From contig JAFECT010000007.1 in the NCBI GenBank assembly GCA_018241995.1, positions 88,501 through 152,500 of the forward strand: a stretch of 64,000 bases of DNA, written 5' to 3'. The notes under the pieces were generated by a model that was given only the letters and a program-made list of their open reading frames with translations, searched no databases and had not been told where the DNA came from. The translations under genes and the position numbers were made by a program. The stretch is from Pseudomonadota bacterium. Lineage in GTDB: Bacteria; Pseudomonadota; Alphaproteobacteria; Caulobacterales; Caulobacteraceae. Position 1 is the first letter of the stretch. Each line of letters opens with the position of its first letter. Below are positions 35,421 through 45,222 of the stretch, piece after piece.

Positions 35421-35472
35421 GAAATGTTATTTCATAACATTTCTTGACTCGCTGTTATAATATCACATAACA
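35421..35472 (+). promoter_or_regulatory. paired palindromic operator-like sites in the TonB-receptor promoter
   Basis: A perfect 23-bp palindrome at 35421-35443 has arms GAAATGTTAT and ATAACATTTC around TTC. A second pair TGTTAT (35453-35458) / ATAACA (35467-35472) repeats the same half-sites 28 nt further. Between them TTGACT (35444-35449) may be a -35 box. The layout suggests a dimeric repressor or activator controlling the receptor gene. Confidence 0.6.
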
Positions 35473-35524
35473 CATCCCCCGTGGCGGCCGCGTCCGGGCC
35501 GCTTGATGGCGAGGGGGTTTGGCG

Positions 35525-37681
35525 ATGTCGTTCAAGTTGGGACTTCTCGTCGGAACCGGGGCCTTTGCACTCGCCGTCGCGCCCGCCTTCGCCGACCCGG
35601 CCGGCGGCGAGGTCGACGGATCGGCCAGCAGCGTGCGCGAGATCGTGGTGACGGCTCAGCGGCTGAACAACGCGCGCTCGACCATCGAAGCGAGCCTCGG
35701 CGCCACGACCTACACCCTGACCAACCAGGCCATCGAGAGCCTGCCGGGCGGCGACAACGCGGGCCTGAATCAGGTGGTGCTGCAGACGCCGGGCGTGACC
35801 CAGGACTCCTTCGGCCAGCTGCACGTGCGCGGCGACCACGCCAACATCCAGTATCGCATCAACAATGTGATCCTGCCCGAAGGCCTGGCGGTGTTCGGCC
35901 AGACGCTCAGCCCACGCCTGGCCGACAGCGTGGAGCTGATTACAGGCGCCCTGCCGGCTCAGTACGGCCTGCGCACCGCCGGCATCGTCAACATCAAGAC
36001 CAAGAGCGGCTTCGGCGACGAGAGCCGGGCCTCGCTCTACGGCGGCTCCAACGGCACGATCCAGCCCAGCCTGGAGATCTCGGGCTCGAAGGACGCCAAC
36101 AGCTGGTTCCTGTCGGGCAGCTATCTGCAGAGCGACGTGGGCATCGAGTCGCCGGACGGCAGCGCCAGGCCGGTGTATGACCAGACCCGGCAGTACCAGG
36201 CCTTCGGCTATTTCGATCACATCATCGACCCGCAGAGCCGCGCCGAGCTGATCTTCGGCGCCTCGGACCAGCGCTTCCAGATTCCGCAGCGCTCAGGCCT
36301 GCATGCCAACACCGACGGTTTCACCGACCTGGCCGGCGATCCCCTGACCGTAAACGGAACCGCGGATTTCCTGAGCCAGGACATCAAGTCGACCCAGCAC
36401 GAGACCACCGACTTCGGCATCGCCAGCTATACCCGCGCTACCGAAAACGCCTCGATGCAGCTGTCGGCCTTCGCCCGCTATTCCTCGCTGGACTACCAGC
36501 CCGACGTCCTGGGCGAGCTGCTGTTCAACGGCATCGCGCAGCAGGCCAGGAAGGCCGACACCGCTTTCGGCCTGCAGGCGGAAGGCGTCTACCACTTGAA
36601 CGACCGGCACACCGTGCGCGGCGGAGTGATCGTGCAGTTCGACCGCTCCACCAGCGACACGACGTCCGAGGTCCTGGCCGTGGACGGCGCCGGACACGCG
36701 GCCAATACGCCGAGCGTCATCATCGACAACGGCGCGCGCAACGCCCAAAGCTACAGCGCCTATGTCCAGGACGAGTGGAAGCCGATCGAGGCCCTGACCA
36801 TCAATTACGGCCTGCGCTTCGATCTGGTTGATGCGCTGCGGAACGAGAACCAGCTCAGCCCGCGCCTGAACTTCGTCTGGACGCCGACCGAGTCCACGAC
36901 CCTGCACGGCGGCTATTCGCGCTACTTCACCCCGCCCTCGTTCGAGCTGGTCACCAGCCAGACCCTGACCAAGTTCGTGGGCACGACCGCCGCGCCGATC
37001 AGCCTGACCAACACCACCCCCTTCGCCGAGCGGGCCGACTACTTCGACCTCGGCGTCCAGCAGAAGCTGCTGCCCGGCCTGACGCTGGGGGTCGACGCCT
37101 ACTATCGCAAGTCGCGCAACCTACTGGACGAGGGCCAGTTCGGCGCGCCTATCATCCTGACGCCGTTCAACTATCGCGACGGGCGGGTGCAGGGGATCGA
37201 TTTCTCCTCGACCTATGCCCGGGGCGCGTTCTCGGCCTACGCCAATTTCGCGATCTCGAAGGCGGAGGGGCGGGACATCGTCTCCAGCCAGTTCAACTTC
37301 GACCCGGGCGACCTGGCCTATATGGCCGGCCACTACATCTTCGTGGACCACGACCAGCGCTACACCGCCTCGGCCGGCGCCTCCTACCACTGGGGCCCGA
37401 CCCGGCTGTCGGCCGATCTGCTCTATGGCTCGGGCCTGCGCGCCGACGATCCGGTCACCGGCATCCCCAACGGCGGCAAGGTTCCAGCCTACACCCAGGT
37501 CAACACCAGCCTGTCGCACAAGCTCGAGCTGCCGGGCGCCGGGGCGCTGGATGTGCGCTTCGACATCGTCAACCTGTTCGACGAGAAGTACCTGATCCGT
37601 GACGGCACCGGGGTGGGCGTGGGGCAGCCGCAGTGGGGGCCGCGCCGCGGCTTCTTCGTGGGCCTGTCCAAGACGTTCTGA
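35525..37681 (+). CDS. TonB-dependent outer-membrane receptor
   Basis: 718 aa. Signal peptide (LLVGTGAFALAVAPAFA) is followed by a plug domain (REIVVTAQRLN, IESLPGGDNAGLNQVVLQ, LHVRGDHANIQYRINN, YGLRTAGIVNIKT) and a 22-strand type barrel ending with GFFVGLSKTF, the C-terminal Phe being the assembly signal. It imports an unknown ligand such as a siderophore, carbohydrate or cofactor. The ATG at 35525 follows GAGGGGG at fitting distance. Palindromic sites upstream point to dedicated regulation. The exported amidohydrolase 71 nt downstream may share the regulon. Confidence 0.95.
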   Translation: MSFKLGLLVGTGAFALAVAPAFADPAGGEVDGSASSVREIVVTAQRLNNARSTIEASLGATTYTLTNQAIESLPGGDNAGLNQVVLQTPGVTQDSFGQLHVRGDHANIQYRINNVILPEGLAVFGQTLSPRLADSVELITGALPAQYGLRTAGIVNIKTKSGFGDESRASLYGGSNGTIQPSLEISGSKDANSWFLSGSYLQSDVGIESPDGSARPVYDQTRQYQAFGYFDHIIDPQSRAELIFGASDQRFQIPQRSGLHANTDGFTDLAGDPLTVNGTADFLSQDIKSTQHETTDFGIASYTRATENASMQLSAFARYSSLDYQPDVLGELLFNGIAQQARKADTAFGLQAEGVYHLNDRHTVRGGVIVQFDRSTSDTTSEVLAVDGAGHAANTPSVIIDNGARNAQSYSAYVQDEWKPIEALTINYGLRFDLVDALRNENQLSPRLNFVWTPTESTTLHGGYSRYFTPPSFELVTSQTLTKFVGTTAAPISLTNTTPFAERADYFDLGVQQKLLPGLTLGVDAYYRKSRNLLDEGQFGAPIILTPFNYRDGRVQGIDFSSTYARGAFSAYANFAISKAEGRDIVSSQFNFDPGDLAYMAGHYIFVDHDQRYTASAGASYHWGPTRLSADLLYGSGLRADDPVTGIPNGGKVPAYTQVNTSLSHKLELPGAGALDVRFDIVNLFDEKYLIRDGTGVGVGQPQWGPRRGFFVGLSKTF

Positions 37682-37751
37682 GCGATTCCCAGGGTGACGC
37701 CCCGGTCCGGGCGCCGCTAATCTCGGCGGCGCAACGGCAGGGGTTCATCCG

Positions 37752-39044
37752 ATGAAGCGTCTTCTCACGGGGTTGGCGGCCCTGGCCGGGATGCTGGGCG
37801 CAGGCGCGTCGGCGGCCGAGCCCGCGCCGCACACGATCCTGCTGAAGCCCGCGCGGGTCTGGACCGCCGACGAACCGGTGCACACCGGCTGGGTCGTGCT
37901 GGTCGAGGGCGAGCGGATCAAGGCGGTCGGTCCGGCCGAGAGCGTCGCCGTTCCCGCGGGCGCGGAGGTGATCGAGCTGCCCGGCCAGACCCTGATCCCG
38001 GGCCTGATGGACCTGCACTCGCACCTGCTGCTGCACCCCTACAACGAGACCCTGTGGGACGATCAGGTGCTGAAGGAGCAGCCGTTCTATCGCACGCTGC
38101 GCGGCGGGGCGCAGGCCAATGCGACCCTGATGGCCGGTTTCACCACCCTGCGCGACCTGGGCACCGAAGGGGCCGGCGACGCCGACGTCTCCATCAAGCG
38201 GGCGATCAACGACGGGATCATCCCAGGGCCGAGGCTGTGGGTCTCCACCCGCGCCATCGTGGCCCAGGGCGCCTATGGCCCCAATCGCCGGACCTGGCGC
38301 TCGGACATCGACCTGCCGCAGGGCGCGCAGGAGGTCTCGGGCATCGACGAGATGGTCAAGGCGGTGCGCGACCAGGCCGCCCACGGCGCCGACTGGATCA
38401 AGCTCTACGCCGACTATCGCGCCGGCCCCCACGGCGAGACCGAGCCGACGCTGTCGCTGGAGGAGATGAAGGCGGCGGTTGAGACCGCTCATTCCATCGG
38501 CCGCCCGGTGGCCGTCCACGCCGCCTCCAACGAGGGCATGCGCCGCGCGGCGCTGGCGGGCGTCGATACCATCGAGCACGGCTATGGCGGCACGGACGAG
38601 ACGTTCAAGCTGATGGCGTCGAAGGGCGTTTCGTACATGCCGACCCTGACGGCAGTGGCGGCGACGGCGGAGTATTTCCAGCACTACATCCCCGGCAAAT
38701 CCGCCCCGACCCAGGGCATGCTGGACGCCGATCGCGCCTTCCACCTGGCCATGAAGAACGGGGTGCGCATCGGGGTGGGCTCGGACGTTGGCGTGTTCAC
38801 CCACGGGACCAACTGGCGCGAGCTGGAGCTGATGGCCAAGGCCGGCATGACGCCGGTGCAGGTGCTGAGCGCCGCCACCGCCGTCGACGCCAAGGTGCTG
38901 GGCGAAGGCGACAATCTGGGCCGCGTGAAAGCGGGCTATCTGGCCGATCTGGTCGCCATGCCGGGCGACCCGACCGCCGACATCGCCGCGACCGAGCACG
39001 TCGACTTCGTGATGAAGGGCGGCAAGGTCTGGCGCCGGCCCTGA
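37752..39044 (+). CDS. exported amidohydrolase family protein
   Basis: 430 aa with signal peptide ([18 protein letters not shown]). Metal-dependent hydrolase fold: H89 and H91 in DLHSHLLLH, the probable carboxylated Lys in [11 protein letters not shown], further His in [10 protein letters not shown] and TIEHGYGG, and the final Asp in [12 protein letters not shown]. Members include periplasmic imidazolonepropionase-like and prolidase/organophosphatase-like enzymes. The substrate cannot be told here. Its place after the TonB receptor suggests it may process an imported compound. Confidence 0.9.
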   Translation: MKRLLTGLAALAGMLGAGASAAEPAPHTILLKPARVWTADEPVHTGWVVLVEGERIKAVGPAESVAVPAGAEVIELPGQTLIPGLMDLHSHLLLHPYNETLWDDQVLKEQPFYRTLRGGAQANATLMAGFTTLRDLGTEGAGDADVSIKRAINDGIIPGPRLWVSTRAIVAQGAYGPNRRTWRSDIDLPQGAQEVSGIDEMVKAVRDQAAHGADWIKLYADYRAGPHGETEPTLSLEEMKAAVETAHSIGRPVAVHAASNEGMRRAALAGVDTIEHGYGGTDETFKLMASKGVSYMPTLTAVAATAEYFQHYIPGKSAPTQGMLDADRAFHLAMKNGVRIGVGSDVGVFTHGTNWRELELMAKAGMTPVQVLSAATAVDAKVLGEGDNLGRVKAGYLADLVAMPGDPTADIAATEHVDFVMKGGKVWRRP

Positions 39045-39048
39045 GGCC

Positions 39049-40125
39049 CTACTCTGCGGCCACCATCTCGCCGGCGGCTTGCAGTTCGGCCCACAGCACC
39101 GCGACCAGCTCGGCGGCGGGCATCTCGCGCAGGCGCGCCACGCCTCGCCCGGCCCACATCGACAGGTAATCGGCCTCGCCCTGCTGGGCGGCCGCGGCAC
39201 GCATCGGCCGGGTCATGGCGTTCTGCAGCGGGTAGCGCGGAATTTCCGTGCGTGTCGCCTCGACCTGGCGGGAAAAGCCGTTCGGCAGGCCCCGCGCGGG
39301 GCGGCCGGAGAAGGCGCGGGTGATCACGGTCGGGTCGCCTTCGACCGTTTGTAGCGCGCGCCGATAGGCTGGCGAGACGCCCGCTTCCGGGCAGCCCAGG
39401 AAGGCGGTGCCGAGCAGGGCGGCGCTGGCGCCCCGGTCCAGGGCGCGGCGGATGTCGCGTCCGTCCATCATTCCGCCCGCGGCCAGGATCGGCAGGCCGG
39501 TCTCGCCGCCGATGGCCTCGACCAGGTCGAGCACGGGGACCATCGACTGCTCAAAGGCGCCGGCGAAGGAGCCGCGATGGCCGCCCGCCTCGTCGCCCTG
39601 GGCGATGACGCCGTCCACGCCGGACTGGGCCAGGAGATGCGCTTCGCGCACCGTGGTGGCGGTGCCGAACACCTTGATCCCCTGCTGCTTGGCGCGCTGC
39701 AGTTCTTCCGCGCGCGGCATGCCGAAGGTGAAGCTGAAGGCGGCGGGCGACACGTCGAGGACGGCTTCGAGCTGGGCCGGGAACGGGTCGATGCCGATGG
39801 AGGGCGCGCTGGGCGCCGGCAGGCCGAGCTTGGCGTGGGCTTCGGCCAGCAGCTTCAGCATCGGCGCCGTCTCGTCGCGACCGGCCTGGCGCGACCAGCC
39901 GCCCACGAACAGATTGATGCCGAACGGCCGGTCGGTGAGGGCGCGCACGCGCGCGGCCTGCTCCACGATCTGTTCAGGCGTCAGGTATGCGCAGCCCAGC
40001 CAGCCCATGCCGCCGGCCGCCGAAACGGCTGCCGCCAGCTCGGGCGTGGAGGGGCCTCCGGCCATGGGCGCGGCCATGATCGGCGTCTGCAAGTCCAGCG
40101 GTGTCATCGGGGAGGGGCCAGCCAT
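39049..40125 (-). CDS. nitronate monooxygenase family protein
   Basis: 358 aa FMN-binding TIM barrel related to 2-nitropropane dioxygenase. TPIMAAPMAGGPSTPELAAAVSAAGG at the start (shown here only in part), GINLFVGG, VIAQGDEAGGHRGSF and ILAAGGMMDGRDI match the FMN-phosphate binding regions. It oxidises alkyl nitronates such as propionate-3-nitronate. The ATG at 40125 follows AGGAT. A second ATG at 40106 would also preserve the fold. A paralogue is present at 46010. Confidence 0.88.
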   Translation of the reverse strand: MAGPSPMTPLDLQTPIMAAPMAGGPSTPELAAAVSAAGGMGWLGCAYLTPEQIVEQAARVRALTDRPFGINLFVGGWSRQAGRDETAPMLKLLAEAHAKLGLPAPSAPSIGIDPFPAQLEAVLDVSPAAFSFTFGMPRAEELQRAKQQGIKVFGTATTVREAHLLAQSGVDGVIAQGDEAGGHRGSFAGAFEQSMVPVLDLVEAIGGETGLPILAAGGMMDGRDIRRALDRGASAALLGTAFLGCPEAGVSPAYRRALQTVEGDPTVITRAFSGRPARGLPNGFSRQVEATRTEIPRYPLQNAMTRPMRAAAAQQGEADYLSMWAGRGVARLREMPAAELVAVLWAELQAAGEMVAAE

Positions 40126-40274
40126 TTCTATCCTACGCCCTTGAACGGATTCGCATCCCAAGCCCGTCGGTTTGCGTACAAATCAATTGCGGCGTTCTCT
40201 CGTTCCGATTGACCGGGCCAATTGACGGACTTGCCGCCCAGGCAGACCCTCGCCGCGCCACAGGAAATTTCGAG

Positions 40275-41540
40275 ATGCGATCCCAGCCGTTCGACTTCAA
40301 GAACGCCGAAGGCCAGACCCTGTCCGCGCGGCTCGATCTGCCTGAAGGCGGGGCCAAGGCCTTCGCCTTGTTCGCCCACTGCTTCACCTGCGACAAGCAG
40401 ACCAAGGCGGCGGTGCGCATCGCCCGGTCGCTGGCCGATCTGGGCGTGGGCGTGCTGCGCTTCGATTTCACGGGCCTGGGCCAAAGCGAGGGCGAGTTCG
40501 CCGAGACCGGCTTCTCCGCCAATGTCGAGGATCTGGTCTGCGCGGCCAAACACATGGCCGACCACGGCTGCGCGCCGGCGCTTCTGATCGGCCACAGCCT
40601 GGGCGGGGCGGCGGTGCTGGCGGCGGCCGGCGACGTGCCTTCCTGCAAGGCGGTGGCGACCATCGCGGCGCCGGCTGATCCGGCGCACGTGCTGGGCCTG
40701 ATCAAGGAGCGGCTCGCCGAGTTGAAGGCCAAGGGCGAGGCCGAGGTCGATCTCGGTGGGCGCCCGTTCAGGATCAGGCAGGCCTTCGTCGAAGACGCGC
40801 GGATGCAGGCCCAGAAGGAGCGGATCGCCCACCTGGGGCGCGCGCTTCTGGTGCTGCACTCGCCGGTGGACGCCATCGTCGAGGTCGAGAACGCCACCGA
40901 GATCTTCATGGCGGCGAAGCATCCGAAGAGCTTCATTTCGCTCGACAAGGCCGGGCACCTGCTGGCCAAGCCCGAGGAGGCCGAATACGCCGCCAAGGTC
41001 ATCGCCGCCTGGGCCTCGCACTATGTCGCCGAGGCGGCCCAGCCCGATGCGACCGTCGACGATGGGGCGGTGATGGTCGACGAGACCGGGGCGGGCAAGT
41101 TCCAGATGCAGGTGCGCGCCGGCGGCGCCCGCTTCTTCGCCGACGAGCCCAAGGACGTGGGCGGCCTGGCCTCGGGTCCCAGCCCCTACCAGCTGGTGGC
41201 CGCGGGCCTGGGCGCCTGCACCGCCATGACCGTGCGCCTCTACGCCGAGCAGAAGTCATGGCCGCTGGAGCGGGTGCACGTGGCCGTGGCCCACCAGAAA
41301 GTCGCGGACGCCACGCCTACGGATCGCTTCGAGCGGCGCATCCGATTCGAGGGACCGCTGGACGAGACCCAGGTCGCGCGCCTGTTCGAGATCGCAGACA
41401 AGTGCCCGGTGCACCGTACGCTTGAGGCGGGGTCCAAGGTCGAAACCCGCGCCCTGGAAGGCCCAGCCGAGGCGCCCGAGGTTCCGCACGCCGACATGGA
41501 CGAGCACTTCCACGATATGGAGGATGCGTGCCGCGACTAG
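40275..41540 (+). CDS. alpha/beta-hydrolase fused to an OsmC-type domain
   Basis: 421 aa bifunctional protein. Residues 1-255 are an alpha/beta-hydrolase with nucleophile S108 in IGHSLGGAA, Asp in SPVDAIVEV and His in KAGHLLAKP. Residues 265-400 form an OsmC/Ohr peroxidase domain with the two redox cysteines C315 (GLGACTAMT) and C377 (DKCPVHRTL). This fusion is known in many proteobacteria and may couple ester hydrolysis with hydroperoxide reduction. The ATG at 40275 has AGGAAA 8 nt upstream. Confidence 0.93.
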   Translation: MRSQPFDFKNAEGQTLSARLDLPEGGAKAFALFAHCFTCDKQTKAAVRIARSLADLGVGVLRFDFTGLGQSEGEFAETGFSANVEDLVCAAKHMADHGCAPALLIGHSLGGAAVLAAAGDVPSCKAVATIAAPADPAHVLGLIKERLAELKAKGEAEVDLGGRPFRIRQAFVEDARMQAQKERIAHLGRALLVLHSPVDAIVEVENATEIFMAAKHPKSFISLDKAGHLLAKPEEAEYAAKVIAAWASHYVAEAAQPDATVDDGAVMVDETGAGKFQMQVRAGGARFFADEPKDVGGLASGPSPYQLVAAGLGACTAMTVRLYAEQKSWPLERVHVAVAHQKVADATPTDRFERRIRFEGPLDETQVARLFEIADKCPVHRTLEAGSKVETRALEGPAEAPEVPHADMDEHFHDMEDACRD

Positions 41541-41587
41541 AGCCCGTCATGCAAAAGTGGCCCCACTTTTGCGCCCGGACAGGCTCT
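41539..41587. repeat. nested palindromic intergenic element
   Basis: Inner arms GCAAAAGTGG (41551-41560) and CCACTTTTGC (41563-41572) around CC, enclosed by outer arms AGAGCC (41539-41544) and GGCTCT (41582-41587). The form resembles dispersed REP-like palindromes of alphaproteobacterial genomes. Only one copy occurs in this window. No T-run follows, so it is not a standard terminator. Confidence 0.6.
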
Positions 41588-41635
41588 CTGCATCTAAGGG
41601 GTTGATCCGGCCCCTGCCTTGGCGCCAATGGCGGC

Positions 41636-43036
41636 ATGACCCAATCCCTGACCAAGCCGGTCGGTTCGCTGATGGACCTGATCGGCAACACGCCGATTGT
41701 CGAGATCAAGCATATCGACACCGGCCCCTGCCGCCTGTTCATCAAGCTGGAAAGCCAGAACCCGGGCGGCTCCATCAAGGACCGCATCGCCGTCTCCATG
41801 ATCGAGGCGGCCGAGCGCGAAGGCTGGCTGAAGCCCGGCGGCACCATCATCGAGGCCACCGCCGGCAACACCGGCCTGGCGCTCGCCCTGATCGGTGTCC
41901 TGAAGGGCTACAAGATCCTGCTGGTGGTGCCCGACAAGATGGCGCGCGAGAAGGTGCAGCATCTGCGCGCGCTCGGCGCCGACGTGCGCATCACCCGCTC
42001 CGACGTCGGCAAGGGCCACCCGGAATACTACCAGGACCTGGCCCAGCGCCTCGCCCAGTCGATCCCGGGCGGCTTCTACGTCAACCAGTTCGCCAACCCG
42101 GCCAACCCGGAAGCGCACTTCAAGACCACCGGCCCCGAGATCTGGGAGCAGATGGATCACGATGTGGACGCGGTGGTGGTAGGCGTGGGCTCCGGCGGCA
42201 CCCTGTCCGGCATCGGCCGCTACATGCGCCAGGTCTCGCCCAAGACCGAGATGGTGCTGGCCGACCCGGTCGGCTCGATCCTGACCCACTATGTCGAGAC
42301 CGGCGAGCTGATCGAGGCCGGTTCCTGGACCGTCGAGGGTATCGGCGAGGACTTCATCCCCGACAACGCCGAGATGGGCTTGGTCAAAAAGGCCTATTCG
42401 ATCTCGGACCGTGAGAGCATGCAGTGCGCGCGCGAGCTGCTGCTGAAGGAAGGCATCCTGGCCGGCTCGTCATCGGGCACCCTGTTCGGCGCGGCTCTGC
42501 GCTATTGCCGCGAGCAGACGACGCCCAAGCGCGTCGTGACCTTCGTCTGCGACACCGGGGCGAAGTACCTGTCCAAGGTCTACAACGACTTCTGGCTGGC
42601 CGAGCAGGGCTTGGCCGAGCGGCCGATGCACGGCGACCTGCGCGACCTGGTGGCTCGCAAGATGTCGGAAGGCGGCGCGGTGGTGGTCGGCCCCGACGAT
42701 ACCCTGCTGTCGGCCTACAACCGCATGCGCCAGGCCGATGTCTCCCAGCTGCCGGTGCTGCAGGAGGGCCGCCTGGTCGGGGTGCTCGACGAAAGCGACA
42801 TCCTGAAGGGCGTCGACAAGGAGGGCGTGGACCGTGACGCGCGCTTCAAGCAGCCGGTGAAGAGCGTCATGACCACCAAGCTGCGCACCCTGCAGGCCCG
42901 CGAGCCGATCGAGGAGCTTCTTCCGATCTTCGAGCGCGACGAGGTGGCCCTGATCATCGACGGCGAGGAATTCGTCGGGGTGATCACCCGCATGGACCTG
43001 ATCAACCACCTGCGCCTGCATCCGCAGGCGGCCTGA
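41636..43036 (+). CDS. cbs: cystathionine beta-synthase
   Basis: 466 aa. PLP fold type II catalytic domain (1-320) with Schiff-base K48 in GGSIKDR, EATAGNTGLALA and GVGSGGTLSG, followed by two C-terminal CBS domains (about 335-460). It condenses serine and homocysteine to cystathionine. The CBS pair and the cystathionine gamma-lyase gene 16 nt downstream make this more likely than a second cysteine synthase. Some bacteria use such enzymes with O-acetylserine, which sequence alone cannot exclude. Confidence 0.88.
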   Translation: MTQSLTKPVGSLMDLIGNTPIVEIKHIDTGPCRLFIKLESQNPGGSIKDRIAVSMIEAAEREGWLKPGGTIIEATAGNTGLALALIGVLKGYKILLVVPDKMAREKVQHLRALGADVRITRSDVGKGHPEYYQDLAQRLAQSIPGGFYVNQFANPANPEAHFKTTGPEIWEQMDHDVDAVVVGVGSGGTLSGIGRYMRQVSPKTEMVLADPVGSILTHYVETGELIEAGSWTVEGIGEDFIPDNAEMGLVKKAYSISDRESMQCARELLLKEGILAGSSSGTLFGAALRYCREQTTPKRVVTFVCDTGAKYLSKVYNDFWLAEQGLAERPMHGDLRDLVARKMSEGGAVVVGPDDTLLSAYNRMRQADVSQLPVLQEGRLVGVLDESDILKGVDKEGVDRDARFKQPVKSVMTTKLRTLQAREPIEELLPIFERDEVALIIDGEEFVGVITRMDLINHLRLHPQAA

Positions 43037-43052
43037 GACCGGATCCCGACCG

Positions 43053-44216
43053 ATGAGCGACCTGCCCAACCGCCTGGGGTTCTCCACGCGCGCCATCCAT
43101 GCCGGCCAATATCCCGACCCGACGACGGGCGCGGTGATGACGCCGATCTACGCCACCTCGACCTTCGCGCAGGAAAGCCCGGGCGTGAACAAGGGCTATG
43201 AGTACGCCCGCGGCAAGAACCCGACGCGCGAGGCGTTCGAGCGGGTGGTGGCCGACCTGGAGAGCGGGGTGCAGGGCTTCGGCTTCGCGTCCGGTATGGC
43301 GGCCACGTCCACGATCCTCGAGCTGCTCGACGCCAATTCGCACATCCTGGCCGGCGACGACCTCTACGGCGGCACCTACCGGCTGTTCGAGCGCGTGCGC
43401 CGGCGCTCGGCCGGGCACGACTTCAGCTACGTCGACTTCTCCAACCTGGAGACGGTCGAGGCGGCGATCCGGCCCGAGACCAAGCTCTTGTGGGTCGAGA
43501 CCCCGACCAATCCGCTGATGAAGGTCGCCGACCTGGAGGGCCTGGCCCGCATCGCCAAGAAGCACAATCTGCTGGCGGTCGCCGACAACACCTTCGCCAC
43601 GCCCTGGGCTCAGCGGCCGCTGGAACTGGGCTTCGACCTCGTCATCCACTCGGTGACCAAGTACCTGAACGGCCACTCCGACATGATCGGCGGCATGGTC
43701 GTGGCGCGGACCGACGAGCTCGCCAAGGAGATGAAGTTCCTGCAGAACTCGGTCGGCGGGGTGATGGGCCCGTTCGACGCCTTCCTGGCCAACCGTGGCG
43801 TCAAGACGCTGGGCGTGCGCATGCAGCGCCACTGCGAAAACGCCATGGTCGTGGCCCGCTGGCTGGAGGGGCGCAAGGGCATCGCCCGGGTCTGGTATCC
43901 GGGTCTCGAAAGCCACCCCCAGCATGACATCGCCAAGCGCCAGATGCGCGGCTTCGGCGGGATGATCTCCTGTGTGGTCGACGGCGACCTGGAGCGCACC
44001 AAGCGCATCCTGGAGCGCTTCCAGATCTTCACCCTGGCCGAGAGCCTGGGCGGGGTGGAAAGCCTGGTGAACCACCCCGCGATCATGACCCATGCCTCGG
44101 TGCCCAAGGACGTGCGCGAGCGCGGCGGCGTCACCGACAGCCTGATCCGCTTCTCCGTGGGCGTGGAGGACGTCGAGGACCTGATCGCCGACCTGGAGCA
44201 GGCGTTCGCGGTCTGA
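43053..44216 (+). CDS. cystathionine gamma-lyase / gamma-synthase family enzyme
   Basis: 387 aa PLP enzyme of the Cys/Met metabolism family. Schiff-base K203 lies in HSVTKYLNGHSD. The N-terminus FSTRAIHAGQYPDPTTGAV, FASGMAATSTI and the C-terminal LGGVESLVNHPA are typical. Placed 16 nt after cystathionine beta-synthase, it most likely cleaves cystathionine to cysteine, 2-oxobutyrate and ammonia, completing reverse transsulfuration. Gamma-synthase activity is possible because the two functions are hard to separate by sequence. Confidence 0.92.
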   Translation: MSDLPNRLGFSTRAIHAGQYPDPTTGAVMTPIYATSTFAQESPGVNKGYEYARGKNPTREAFERVVADLESGVQGFGFASGMAATSTILELLDANSHILAGDDLYGGTYRLFERVRRRSAGHDFSYVDFSNLETVEAAIRPETKLLWVETPTNPLMKVADLEGLARIAKKHNLLAVADNTFATPWAQRPLELGFDLVIHSVTKYLNGHSDMIGGMVVARTDELAKEMKFLQNSVGGVMGPFDAFLANRGVKTLGVRMQRHCENAMVVARWLEGRKGIARVWYPGLESHPQHDIAKRQMRGFGGMISCVVDGDLERTKRILERFQIFTLAESLGGVESLVNHPAIMTHASVPKDVRERGGVTDSLIRFSVGVEDVEDLIADLEQAFAV

Positions 44217-44277
44217 GCCGGTCTCGACTTCGCCCTATTGCCCGGCATGATCTCGCGGGAGGATGGGGGCGGGCTTG

Positions 44278-45222
44278 ATGCTCAGAGCGTGGATTGCGGC
44301 GGCCGCCGTGTTGATGTCGGCCTCGGGGGCGCATGCCGCGGAACGGCCCCGGGTTGCCATCACTGTCGATGACCTGCCCTACGCGCACGGCTCGCCCGAG
44401 CCCGTTACGCGTACGGACGCCGCCCGCGCGACTGAGATCAACCGGGTCTTGCTGAAGGCCTTCAAGGCGCACCATGCGCCGGCCGTGGGGTTTGTGAACC
44501 AGCAGACGGCCGAGCGGATCGGCGCGCCCGCCGGCGCACACGTCCTGAAGGCCTGGACTGCGCCCGGCTTCGACCTGGGCAACCACCTCTACGCCCATGA
44601 CGACACCAACGCCCTGACGACGGAGCAGATCGAGCAGCAGATCATGCAAGGCGAGCCGATGATCCGCGACGCTCTGGCGCGGGCGGGGCGCAAGCCGCGC
44701 TTCCTGCGCTTTCCGTTCAACCACACCGGCGACACGGCGGCGAAGCATGACGCGGTGGCGGCCTTCATGGCCACGCGCGGCTATCGTCTGGCGCCGTGCA
44801 CCATCGAGGCGGAGGACTTCGCCTTCAACCGCCCCTACGAGCTGGCCCTGAAGCGCCGAGACCAGGAAACGGCGGCCCGAATCCGCAAGGCCTATGTCGA
44901 CTTCACCGCGGCCGAGATCGACTGGTACGCCAAGCTCGACAGTCAGGTGCTGGGCCGCGAGGCGCCGCACGTGATGCTGTTGCACGCCTCAGTGCTGAAC
45001 CGCGACGCGGTCAGCGAGGTGCTGGCGCTGTTCGAACAGCGCGGCTTCCGTTTCATAGCTCTGGACGAGGCGTTGAAGGATTCGGCTTACGCCACGCCTG
45101 AAACCGTCACCAAGTTCGGCCCGATGTGGGGCTACCGCTGGGCCAGGGCGCTCGGCGTGAAGGTACGCGGGCAGGACGAGCCGGAGAGGCCGGCCTGGGT
45201 GGGCCAGTACGCCGGAGGCTAG
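44278..45222 (+). CDS. exported polysaccharide deacetylase family protein
   Basis: 314 aa. Signal peptide (MLRAWIAAAAVLMSASGAHA), then a NodB-homology fold: metal-binding TVDDLPYAHG, GFDLGNHLYAHDD and RFLRFPFNHTGD. The C-terminal EAPHVMLLHASVLN contains the last conserved His. It probably removes N-acetyl groups from an envelope or extracellular polysaccharide. The ATG at 44278 starts the signal peptide. An ATG at 44263 sits directly on GGAGG and is less likely. The stop overlaps the convergent TPR gene by 4 nt. Confidence 0.85.
   Translation: MLRAWIAAAAVLMSASGAHAAERPRVAITVDDLPYAHGSPEPVTRTDAARATEINRVLLKAFKAHHAPAVGFVNQQTAERIGAPAGAHVLKAWTAPGFDLGNHLYAHDDTNALTTEQIEQQIMQGEPMIRDALARAGRKPRFLRFPFNHTGDTAAKHDAVAAFMATRGYRLAPCTIEAEDFAFNRPYELALKRRDQETAARIRKAYVDFTAAEIDWYAKLDSQVLGREAPHVMLLHASVLNRDAVSEVLALFEQRGFRFIALDEALKDSAYATPETVTKFGPMWGYRWARALGVKVRGQDEPERPAWVGQYAGG

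Noticed and set aside
41636..43036. Second cysteine synthase (CysM-type)
   Set aside because: The CBS-domain pair and adjacent gamma-lyase favour cystathionine beta-synthase.
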